Assembly: GCA_041485125.1 (NCBI GenBank)
Contig: JBGPIT010000357.1
Span: forward strand, 1-5,375
Reading direction: 5' to 3'
Source of the DNA: JBGPIT01 sp041485125
GTDB taxonomy: Bacteria > Desulfobacterota > Binatia > UTPRO1
Length of the DNA: 5,375 nucleotides
The number at the start of each line of letters is the position of its first letter. Within the stretch, counting starts at the first letter, position 1. The notes under the pieces are model-generated. The model did no database searches. It had not been told where the DNA came from and saw only the letters and a program-made list of their open reading frames with translations. Shown piece by piece: positions 1-5,307 of this stretch. A program made the position numbers and the translations under genes.

Positions 1-14
1 ATTCGGTTATTTCC

Positions 15-88
15 GGGGTCGTAGTTCAGCTGGTTAGAACGCCTGCCTGTCACGCAGGAGGTCGCGAGTTCGAGTCTCGTCGGCCCCG
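15..88 (+). tRNA. tRNA-Asp (anticodon GTC)
   Basis: A complete cloverleaf can be folded by eye. The acceptor arm pairs GGGGTCG (15-21) with CGGCCCC (81-87), with one T-G wobble. The D stem is GTTC (24-27) with GAAC (37-40). The anticodon stem is CCTGC (42-46) with GCAGG (54-58), and its loop CTGTCAC carries anticodon GTC at 49-51. The T stem is GCGAG/CTCGT (64-68 and 76-80) around a canonical TTCGAGT loop. The discriminator base is G88, which is the aspartyl-tRNA synthetase identity base. The CCA tail is not encoded (CTC follows), so it must be added after 3' processing. The anticodon arm closely resembles E. coli tRNA-Asp as I remember it. The gene sits immediately upstream of rplM with no terminator between them, so both are probably on one primary transcript that RNases separate. 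No promoter is visible in the 14 bases to its left. Confidence 0.97.
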
Positions 89-91
89 CTC

Positions 92-98
92 GAGAGGT
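92..98 (+). promoter_or_regulatory. Shine-Dalgarno-like GAGAGGT ahead of rplM
   Basis: GAGAGGT differs by one base from the core GGAGGT complement of the 16S rRNA 3' end. It is the only good Shine-Dalgarno match between the tRNA and rplM. It lies 23 nt before the ATG at 122, which is too far for normal use, but only 5 nt before an in-frame CTG at 104. It therefore bears on which rplM start is used. It begins 4 nt after the last tRNA base, so it would stay on the mRNA after tRNA 3'-end cleavage. Confidence 0.4.
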
Positions 99-121
99 TT
101 AGCCTGAAAAAAGACACGTAC

Positions 122-544
122 ATGAGCACGCGGGAGGATGCGCTGGCGGCGCGGCGCTGGTTCCTCGTCGATGCCGACGGTCGGGTCGTCGGTCGGGTGG
201 CGACTGCCATCGCCAACATCCTGCGCGGCAAGCACAAGCCGACGTTCACCCCGCACGTCGACAGCGGCGATTTCGTCGTCGTGGTGAACGCCGCGAAGGT
301 CCGCCTCTCGGGCAAGAAGCTCACCGACAAGGTGTACTACCGCCACACCGGTTGGCCCGGCGGCGTGCGCATGACGACCGCCGGTCGCGTCCTGCAAGAG
401 CGCCCTGAGCGCGTGCTCCGCTCGGCGATCGTGGGTATGCTCCCGAAGAACCGCTTGGGCCGTCGGCTCGCGACCAAGCTCAAGATCTACCGCGGCGCCG
501 AGCACCCGCACACGGCACAGCAGCCCGAGCGCCTGGCGCTCTGA
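122..544 (+). CDS. rplM: 50S ribosomal protein L13
   Basis: This 140-residue protein is a full-length L13, which is usually about 142 residues. L13 is an early-assembling 50S protein that binds 23S rRNA. Recognisable family blocks are RRWFLVDADGRVVGRVAT (11-28), LRGKHKPTFTPHVDSGDF (34-51), LTDKVYYRHTGWPGG (67-81), and the signature around GMLPKNRLGRR (105-115) followed by LKIYRG (120-125) and EHPHTAQQP (127-135). The ATG at 122 is the first ATG in frame, but no Shine-Dalgarno precedes it at normal spacing. The frame is open upstream, and a CTG at 104 preceded by GAGAGGT would add six residues (MKKDTY). Many family members carry a KTY- or KTYM-like N-terminus, so this longer form is possible. 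rpsI follows after 26 nt in the usual rplM-rpsI pairing. In E. coli, L13 represses translation of this operon by binding its leader. Here the leader after tRNA processing would be only about 30 nt, so the same control is not evident. Confidence 0.97.
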   Translation: MSTREDALAARRWFLVDADGRVVGRVATAIANILRGKHKPTFTPHVDSGDFVVVVNAAKVRLSGKKLTDKVYYRHTGWPGGVRMTTAGRVLQERPERVLRSAIVGMLPKNRLGRRLATKLKIYRGAEHPHTAQQPERLAL

Positions 545-570
545 ACCGAATCTCGCAACGAGGAAGCGGA

Positions 571-969
571 ATGGCAGAACGTCGAGACCTGTACCTGGCG
601 ACCGGCAAGCGCAAGTGCGCGGTGGCGCAAGTGCGGATGTTTCCGGGAGACGGCAAGATCGCGGTCAACGAGCGCGCGCTCGACGACTATTTCGGCCGTG
701 AGACCTCGCGCATGATCGTGAATCAACCGTTCGACGTCACCAACACGCGCGGCCAGTACAGCGCCAGCGTGAAGGTCGGCGGCGGCGGGGTGTCGGCGCA
801 AGCGACTGCGATCCGGCACGGCATCACGCGTGCGCTCGTCAGCGCGAATCCGGAGTTTCGCGGCGCGCTCAAGAAGGCCGGCTTCATCACCCGCGATCCG
901 CGTGAGGTGGAGCGCAAGAAGTACGGGCGTCACAAGGCCCGCAAGCGTCCGCAATACTCGAAGCGGTAA
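571..969 (+). CDS. rpsI: 30S ribosomal protein S9
   Basis: This 132-residue protein has the usual length for bacterial S9 (about 130). S9 is a 30S head protein whose C-terminal tail reaches the anticodon loop of the P-site tRNA. The family signature is intact as GGGVSAQATAIRHGITRAL (71-89), and ATGKRKCAVAQVR (10-22) matches the conserved N-terminal block. The protein ends in KARKRPQYSKR, including the terminal Lys-Arg that contacts tRNA. The start is well supported: GAGGAAG at 560-566 lies at proper spacing before the ATG. It is second in the rplM-rpsI pair, and argC starts only 4 or 10 nt after its stop, which implies co-transcription and probably coupled translation. No anomalies are seen. 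Confidence 0.98.
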   Translation: MAERRDLYLATGKRKCAVAQVRMFPGDGKIAVNERALDDYFGRETSRMIVNQPFDVTNTRGQYSASVKVGGGGVSAQATAIRHGITRALVSANPEFRGALKKAGFITRDPREVERKKYGRHKARKRPQYSKR

Positions 970-979
970 GCTCGTGCCC

Positions 980-2023
980 GTGCGGGAGGCCATCCGGGTC
1001 GCCGTCGTCGGGGCGACCGGATACACCGGCGCGGAGTTGCTTCGCTACCTCGCCCGGCATCCGCACGTTCGCCTGACGGCGGCGACCTCCGAACAAAGCG
1101 CAGGGAAGGCGATCGCCGAGGTCTATCCTTCGCTGCGGGGCAAGGTCGACCTGCGGCTTTTCGCGTTCGATGCCGCGCAGGTCGCCGACCACGCGGAGGT
1201 CGCATTCGTCGGCTTGCCGCACGGCGCGGCCGCCGCGGCGGTCGTGGCGTTGCTCGAGCGCGGTCTGCGCGTCGTCGATCTCAGCGCCGACTTCCGCTTT
1301 CGCGACGCTGACGAGTACGCCCGCTGGTACCAGCCGCATCCGGCACCGCAGCTTCTCGCCGAGGCGGTCTACGGTCTGACCGAATACCATCGCGAGGGTG
1401 TCGCCGGCGCACGGCTCGTCGCGGTCCCGGGTTGCTATCCGACCGGTGCCTTGCTCGGCGTGCTGCCCCTTCTCGAGGACCGGCTCGTCGACCCGGCGTC
1501 GATCGTGATCGACGCGAAGTCCGGTGTCACCGGCGCCGGTCGCACCGTCGCGGCCGAGTATCTCTTCGCGGAGGTCGACGACAATTTCCGCGCCTACAAG
1601 ATCGGCACGCATCGCCACACACCCGAGATCGAGCAGGAGATCCGGTGCCATGCCGGCGGCACGCATCCCGTCACGTTCGTGCCCCATCTGCTGCCGATCC
1701 GGCGCGGCATCCTCACGACCCTGCATTTGCGGCCCGGCGACGGAGTCGACGCCGCCGCGATCGGCAACAGCTACCGGCGCCGCTACGAGGGCGAGCGCTT
1801 CATCGTGCTCTCGGGCGACCGGCCGCCGGAGATCCGCGACGTGGTCGGCACCAACGACTGCGCGATCGGCTGGACGGTCGATCGTCGCAGTGGCCGCGCG
1901 GTCGTGGTGACGGTCATCGACAACCTCGGCAAGGGCGCGGCCGGGCAGGCGATCCAGAATTTCAACGTGATGATGGGCCTGCCCGAGGCGTCGGGGATCG
2001 ATCAGCTCGCGCTGGTTCCCTGA
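980..2023 (+). CDS. argC: N-acetyl-gamma-glutamyl-phosphate reductase
   Basis: ArgC makes N-acetylglutamate 5-semialdehyde from N-acetylglutamyl phosphate with NADPH, the third step from glutamate to ornithine and arginine, in the cytoplasm. The 347-residue protein starts with a dinucleotide-binding loop, VAVVGATGYTG (7-17). It carries the ArgC active-site pattern VAVPGCYPTGALLGVLP with nucleophile Cys152. SGVTGAGR lies at 181-188, and the HRH of GTHRHTPEIEQE is at 211-213; the His about 59 residues after the Cys (211) is the likely general base. The conserved DNLGKGAAGQAIQN block is near the C-terminus. Length and motif order match the family, so it should be active. The start is GTG at 980 or the in-frame GTG at 974 (two residues longer). 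Neither has a strong Shine-Dalgarno; GGTAAG at 965-970 suits 980 slightly better. The frame is open back to 830, but that part lies inside rpsI and does not look like ArgC. No arginine-operator-like site is visible before the gene. Confidence 0.96.
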   Translation: MREAIRVAVVGATGYTGAELLRYLARHPHVRLTAATSEQSAGKAIAEVYPSLRGKVDLRLFAFDAAQVADHAEVAFVGLPHGAAAAAVVALLERGLRVVDLSADFRFRDADEYARWYQPHPAPQLLAEAVYGLTEYHREGVAGARLVAVPGCYPTGALLGVLPLLEDRLVDPASIVIDAKSGVTGAGRTVAAEYLFAEVDDNFRAYKIGTHRHTPEIEQEIRCHAGGTHPVTFVPHLLPIRRGILTTLHLRPGDGVDAAAIGNSYRRRYEGERFIVLSGDRPPEIRDVVGTNDCAIGWTVDRRSGRAVVVTVIDNLGKGAAGQAIQNFNVMMGLPEASGIDQLALVP

Positions 2024-2054
2024 GGACCGCACCGCCACGCCGGCGACACTCGGG

Positions 2055-2071
2055 CGCGCCGTCGGGGCGCG
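2055..2071. terminator. Weak GC hairpin in the argC/lptG convergent gap
   Basis: CGCGCC (2055-2060) and GGCGCG (2066-2071) can form a 6-bp all-GC stem around a 5-nt loop. It lies between the argC stop and the lptG stop, which face each other across 54 bp. Neither strand has a T-run after it, so it is not a classical intrinsic terminator. It may slow polymerase or protect 3' ends, or be a chance result of the high GC content. No other candidate is visible in this gap, so termination may be Rho-dependent. Confidence 0.22.
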
Positions 2072-2077
2072 GCCGTC

Positions 2078-3178
2078 TCACTCCGGACCGAGGAAGAGGA
2101 ACGCGCCGAAGATCGTGAAGACGCCGTTCGCGGTCCAGGCCGCGAGGAGCGGCGGTATGGCGCCGCCGTGGCCGAGCGAGATGGTGAGCGCCAGCAGCAC
2201 CCAGTAGCTGAAGCCGACCACCAGGCCGATGCCGATCGAGGTCGCGATCGAACGCCGGCGCGGGTTGCGGGTCGCGAGCGGCGTCCCGACCAGGACCATC
2301 ACCAGCGGCACGAACGGCAGCGCGAGCTTCAGGTGCAAGTCGACGCGTGACTCGGTCGTGTCGATGCCCTTGCGGCTGAGCTCCTGGATGTGATGGCGCA
2401 GGCGGCGGAAGTTCAGCTCCTCCGGATCCTTGTCCATGATCTGGAGATCTGTCGGTCGATCGGGCAAGAGGAACTCGTCTTGCGTCAGCCGGCGCGTCGC
2501 GACGTTGCCCGCGCTGTCGAAGGTGCGCTCGACGGCGTCGCTGAAGCGCCAGCGATCGTCACGCCACTGCGCGGTCGGGATCTCGATCAGGCGGTGGAGC
2601 TCGAAGCCCGGCGTGAAGTCGTACACCGTGAGGCCGAGGAGCGCCTGCTTGCGCGAGTCGAAGTGCTGGATGTTGTAGATCCCCGCTTTGCCGTGAAACC
2701 ACATGCCGTCCTCGGAGAGCAGCGCCTTCAGCGGCCGGTTGCGGATCTCGATCATGTCGACGTAGCGCGACCGTTCCGAGGCGTACGGGACCACGGTCTC
2801 GTTCCACGCCAGGCTGCCGATACTGAGCAGCACCGCGGTGACGAGGAGCGGCGCCGCGAGGTGCAAGGTGCTGATGCCGCAGGCACGCATCGCCGTGAGC
2901 TCGTTGTGACGCGCCATCATGCCGAGCGCGAGCAGGACCGCGCCGAGGGTCGCGACCGGCAGCATCTGCGTGATGATGAGCGGGATCTTGAAGACGAGAT
3001 AGCGCGTCACCGCGCCTGCCGTCGCGTGGTACTTGAGGAAGGTATCGAAGCGATCGAAGAAGTCGACCAGCACGTAGATCAACAAAAAACCGAGCAGGCA
3101 CAAGCCGAAGTAGCGGAGGAACTCGCGCAGCACGTACCGGGGCACGACCGGTAGGAGCGCGCGGAAGAGCGTGCTCAC
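2078..3178 (-). CDS. lptG: LPS export ABC transporter permease LptG
   Basis: LptG is one of the two transmembrane subunits of the inner-membrane LptB2FG complex, which extracts lipopolysaccharide from the inner membrane and passes it to the LptC-LptA bridge. The 366-residue protein shows the YjgP/YjgQ architecture. Three membrane segments lie near 24-45, 63-87 and 105-125. A hydrophilic periplasmic beta-rich domain spans about 127-280, and three more membrane segments lie near 283-303, 312-333 and 341-363. The cytoplasmic stretch ARHNELTAMRACGIS (89-103) corresponds to the coupling helix that docks onto the LptB ATPase (E. coli: AQRSELVVMQASGFT). The length matches the roughly 360 residues of E. 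coli LptG. I assign LptG rather than LptF from the resemblance to E. coli LptG and the second position in the pair. The start is GTG, sharing the four bases GTGA with the lptF stop, so the two are probably translationally coupled. LptA, LptB and LptC are not in the window. Confidence 0.9.
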   Translation of the reverse strand: MSTLFRALLPVVPRYVLREFLRYFGLCLLGFLLIYVLVDFFDRFDTFLKYHATAGAVTRYLVFKIPLIITQMLPVATLGAVLLALGMMARHNELTAMRACGISTLHLAAPLLVTAVLLSIGSLAWNETVVPYASERSRYVDMIEIRNRPLKALLSEDGMWFHGKAGIYNIQHFDSRKQALLGLTVYDFTPGFELHRLIEIPTAQWRDDRWRFSDAVERTFDSAGNVATRRLTQDEFLLPDRPTDLQIMDKDPEELNFRRLRHHIQELSRKGIDTTESRVDLHLKLALPFVPLVMVLVGTPLATRNPRRRSIATSIGIGLVVGFSYWVLLALTISLGHGGAIPPLLAAWTANGVFTIFGAFLFLGPE

Positions 3179-4371
3179 CGCGTCGACGCCGTCTGCCAGC
3201 GGGCGCGTACCAGCGAGAGGCCGCCGTGCAGGCGATTGCGCCAGCCGAACGTCCGCTCGCGCGCGGCGGCCGTGAAGAGGACGAGCGCGAGCGGTCCGAA
3301 GACGAGGTTCGGCAACCAGAGCGCGATCGCGGGACGCAGCACGTCCTTGTCGGCCAGCGCCTCGCCGGCGGTCAGCAGCAGGTAGTAGAGGAAGATGATC
3401 GCGAGGCTCACCGAGAAGCCGCGCGACTTGACGCCGCGGGCGGGCTGGATGCCGAGCGGCACCGCGATGAGACCGAAGACGATGCAGGCGAAGGGCAGGG
3501 CGAACTTTCGGTGCAGCTCGATGAGCTCGCCCGTCGCCGGCCGACCCGTTCGCTGTCGCTCGGCGATCGCGGCGCGCAGCTCGCCGAGGGTCATCTCCTG
3601 CGCGTCCTTCTCGCGCTGCGAGAACTTCGCGAGCGCCGCCGCCAGGTTCAGGGTCACGTCGTACACGGTGAAGTCGGTCTTATGGTAGCTCTTCTCGCCC
3701 GGCATGAAAGTGTGGATGCTGCCGTCGAGAAGCCGCAGCGTCACCGAGTGCGTCTCCTCGTTGCTCACCAGGAAACCATGCTTGGCGAGCACCGTGTTGC
3801 GCTGATTCGGGTCGCGGTTGTCCGAGATCAGCATCCCGCTGAGCTGATCGCCCGGCGGTTGGATGTGCTCGACGTAGATCACCAAGCCGGCGAAGTCGTC
3901 GTTGAAGACACGCTCGCGGAGCCCGGCGCTGGCGCGCGTCTTGGCGATCTCGTAGAGGCCCGCCTTCAGCTTGCTGTTCCCCCAGGGGCGCGCGTACATC
4001 GCCAGGAAGAGGCTCAAGCAGTAGACCAGGCCGGTGAAGAGCAGCACCGGCACCATCATCTGGTAGAGGCTGAGGCCCGAGGTCTTGAGCGCGACGACCT
4101 CGCTGTCGGCCGACAGTCGGCCGAAACCCAGGAGAACCGCGAGGAGCAGCGCCATCGGGACCGTCACCTCGAGGAACGTCGGCAGGATGTAGGCGAAAAG
4201 CTTGCCGATCTCGAGGATCGGCACGCTGCGGTTCACCACCAGCTCGACGAGCTTCAGCATGCGGGCGATGAGCAGGATGAACGTGAAGACGCCGATTCCG
4301 TAGAGGAACGGGACCGTCACTTCCCGCAAGAAGTAGCGGTGCAGGGTGCGACCCATGAAGAACCGTCGCAT
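3175..4371 (-). CDS. lptF: LPS export ABC transporter permease LptF
   Basis: LptF pairs with LptG and two LptB ATPases to form the LPS extractor of the inner membrane. With the start chosen here it has 398 residues. Membrane segments lie near 20-42, 57-84 and 104-127, followed by a periplasmic beta-jellyroll-like domain (about 130-285) and segments near 290-308, 319-340 and 349-370. The coupling-helix region is LSADSEVVALKTSGLSLYQM (86-105), comparable to ESEITVMHACGLS in E. coli LptF. A basic C-terminal tail of about 28 residues makes it longer than the 366-residue E. coli protein. ATG at 4371 or ATG at 4356 (MGRTLHRYFLRE, 393 residues) could be the start. AAGGGAG (4393-4387 on the minus strand) is 15 nt before the first, which is long, and the second has no Shine-Dalgarno. 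The frame is open to an ATG at 4464, but that would run into the divergent rlmB gene and add a non-LptF-like segment. lptG follows with a 4-nt overlap. Confidence 0.92.
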   Translation of the reverse strand: MRRFFMGRTLHRYFLREVTVPFLYGIGVFTFILLIARMLKLVELVVNRSVPILEIGKLFAYILPTFLEVTVPMALLLAVLLGFGRLSADSEVVALKTSGLSLYQMMVPVLLFTGLVYCLSLFLAMYARPWGNSKLKAGLYEIAKTRASAGLRERVFNDDFAGLVIYVEHIQPPGDQLSGMLISDNRDPNQRNTVLAKHGFLVSNEETHSVTLRLLDGSIHTFMPGEKSYHKTDFTVYDVTLNLAAALAKFSQREKDAQEMTLGELRAAIAERQRTGRPATGELIELHRKFALPFACIVFGLIAVPLGIQPARGVKSRGFSVSLAIIFLYYLLLTAGEALADKDVLRPAIALWLPNLVFGPLALVLFTAAARERTFGWRNRLHGGLSLVRARWQTASTR

Positions 4372-4398
4372 GCTATAAACCCCGATCTCCCTTGTAAA
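4370..4398 (-). promoter_or_regulatory. Possible lptFG promoter (-35/-10)
   Basis: Reading the minus strand, TTTACA (4398-4393; 5 of 6 to TTGACA) is followed 17 nt later by TAGCAT (4375-4370; 4 of 6 to TATAAT). Spacing is ideal, but the -10 half is weak and overlaps the ATG at 4371. Use of this promoter would start the transcript near 4363, just ahead of the second ATG (4356), giving an almost leaderless lptF message. It is a by-eye match only. A promoter further back, inside rlmB, is equally possible. Confidence 0.3.
4371..4379 (+). promoter_or_regulatory. Possible extended -10 promoter element for rlmB
   Basis: TGCTATAAA fits an extended -10 (TGnTATAAT with one mismatch). A start about 7 nt downstream (near 4386) would leave an 18-nt leader before the rlmB ATG at 4404. 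No good -35 is visible at 17 bp upstream (ACCCAT at 4351-4356), which extended -10 promoters can tolerate. The element lies in the 32-bp gap between rlmB and lptF and overlaps the lptF start codon and the opposing promoter candidate. Confidence 0.35.
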
Positions 4399-4403
4399 CG
4401 ACG

Positions 4404-5222
4404 ATGGGACACTGGAAACCGCAGCGCCGCTCTCGGTCGCGTTCGAGCCCCGACGCCGAGCCACGTTCCGCGCGCCCGGCGCGCGATGATCTCGTGTGCG
4501 GCGTCAATCCGGTGCGTGAGACCTTGCGCGCCGCGCCCACGACGATCCGTCGCGTCTGGGCGGCCCGCGGCGCCCGTGCCGCCGAGGAGATCGCCGCCGC
4601 CGCGCGCGCCGCTGGTCTACCCGTCGAGACCACGGAGACGGCGACGCTCGACGAGCTCTCCGGTGGCGCACACCATCAAGGCGTCGTCGCCGAAACCGCG
4701 CCCTTCGCCTACACGGCGGTCGAAGACGTGCTCGCGCGTGGCGCCCCCATCCTGATCGCCCTCGACGGGATCAACGATCCGCAGAATCTCGGCGCGATCA
4801 TGCGGTCGGCCGAGGTGCTGGGTGCGGGCGGCCTGCTCCTCCCCCGCGACCGCGCTGCGCCGGTGACCGCCGCCGCCATCCGCGCCTCGTCGGGCGCCAG
4901 CGCCCACCTGCCGGTGGCGCAGGTCGTCAACCTGGTTCGGGCGCTCGGGCTGGCCAAGGAGCAGGGCTACTGGATCGTCGCGCTCGATTCGGGAGGCACC
5001 AGCGTTTTCACGGATCTACCGCCGCTCGAGCGGGCTCTCCTGATCGTCGGAGGAGAGGGAGGCGGTCTGCGGCGACTGGTGGCGGAGACCGCGGATTTCC
5101 GTGTGAGAATCCCGGTTCACGGCCGCGTCGAGTCCTTGAATGTCTCCGCTGCCGCAGCGATCGGGATCCACGCCCTTCGCGAGCGGGTACCCCCAGCCGG
5201 CGGCGCGCGCTCCCGCTCCTGA
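4404..5222 (+). CDS. rlmB: 23S rRNA (guanosine-2'-O-)-methyltransferase, TrmH/SpoU family
   Basis: SpoU-family enzymes transfer methyl from S-adenosylmethionine to a ribose 2'-OH, using a trefoil-knot dimer. RlmB modifies G2251 (E. coli numbering) in the P-loop of 23S rRNA. The 272-residue protein has an N-terminal substrate-binding domain (about 30-100, with VCGVNPVRETL and the family-typical GGAHHQGVVAE) and a catalytic domain (about 115-262). Motif 1 is LDGINDPQNLGAIMRSAE with Asn128 and Arg134. Motif 2 is IVGGEGGGLRRL with Glu218. Motif 3 is RIPVHGRVESLNVSAAAAIG with Ser244 and Asn246. All expected active-site residues are present. The HQGVVAE segment and the overall layout favour RlmB over the tRNA enzymes TrmH or TrmL, but the exact target is inferred. 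It is about 30 residues longer than E. coli RlmB (243), mostly from an Arg/Ser/Pro-rich N-terminus. No Shine-Dalgarno precedes the ATG at 4404; an in-frame GTG at 4494 would remove the extension but has no better ribosome-binding context. It is transcribed divergently from lptFG. Confidence 0.9.
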   Translation: MGHWKPQRRSRSRSSPDAEPRSARPARDDLVCGVNPVRETLRAAPTTIRRVWAARGARAAEEIAAAARAAGLPVETTETATLDELSGGAHHQGVVAETAPFAYTAVEDVLARGAPILIALDGINDPQNLGAIMRSAEVLGAGGLLLPRDRAAPVTAAAIRASSGASAHLPVAQVVNLVRALGLAKEQGYWIVALDSGGTSVFTDLPPLERALLIVGGEGGGLRRLVAETADFRVRIPVHGRVESLNVSAAAAIGIHALRERVPPAGGARSRS

Positions 5223-5242
5223 CCTCAGATCCCTCAGTAATC

Positions 5243-5271
5243 TTGACACTTTTCCTGGCAACCGTTATGCA
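5243..5271 (+). promoter_or_regulatory. Promoter for an off-window downstream unit
   Basis: A perfect -35 box TTGACA (5243-5248) is followed after 17 bp by TATGCA (5266-5271), which matches the first three positions of TATAAT. A transcript would start near 5278. The stretch is AT-richer than its surroundings and lies about 20 bp after the rlmB stop. The same bases also show a sigma-54-like pattern: CTGGCA (5255-5260) with GG at 5257-5258 and TGCA (5268-5271) with GC at 5269-5270, exactly 10 bp between GG and GC. Which sigma factor, if either, is used cannot be decided here. No complete gene lies downstream within the window. Confidence 0.5.
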
Positions 5272-5307
5272 AGGGGGTTCGCACGTCACCCGGTCCTCTT
5301 TTGCATA
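5266..5307. repeat. Inverted repeat TATGCAA / TTGCATA
   Basis: TATGCAA (5266-5272) and TTGCATA (5301-5307) are perfect 7-bp inverted arms separated by 28 nt. In RNA the stem can extend inward: GGGGG (5273-5277) faces CCTCT T (5296-5300) with two G-C and three G-U pairs, giving about 12 bp around an 18-nt loop. The left arm coincides with the proposed -10 box. It could be an operator or a leader structure, although a transcript starting near 5278 would exclude the left arm from the RNA, which favours a DNA-level role. Chance is possible. Confidence 0.45.

Noticed and set aside
830..979. Extension of the argC frame upstream to an ATG at 830
   Set aside because: It would overlap most of the second half of rpsI, and the added Arg/Ser-rich residues do not resemble any ArgC N-terminus. 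The nucleotide-binding motif begins properly just after GTG 980.
887..2038. A 383-codon minus-strand open frame opposite argC
   Set aside because: It is a shadow of argC: same codon register effect, no family resemblance, Arg/Asp/Ala-rich composition, and it conflicts with an unambiguous full-length argC.
3083..3090. A-run (T6 on the coding strand) in lptG as a possible slippage or frameshift site
   Set aside because: It encodes an ordinary FLL stretch in the first membrane segment. The frame continues intact, and no alternative-frame product or stimulatory structure is evident.
2390..3154. A 254-codon plus-strand open frame opposite lptG
   Set aside because: It is antisense to lptG, with charged repetitive composition and no domain; it is explained by GC-rich codon usage.
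4372..4464. Longer lptF start at ATG 4464
   Set aside because: It would extend across the divergent gap and 61 bp into rlmB, and the added residues show no LptF-like character. ATG 4371 or 4356 places the first membrane segment where the family has it.
3226..4755. A 509-codon plus-strand open frame opposite lptF and running into rlmB
   Set aside because: It is antisense to a membrane-protein gene. Its Glu/Arg/Asp/Gln/His-rich, low-complexity translation is what complementary Leu/Val/Ala codons give in GC-rich DNA, and it has no recognisable domain.
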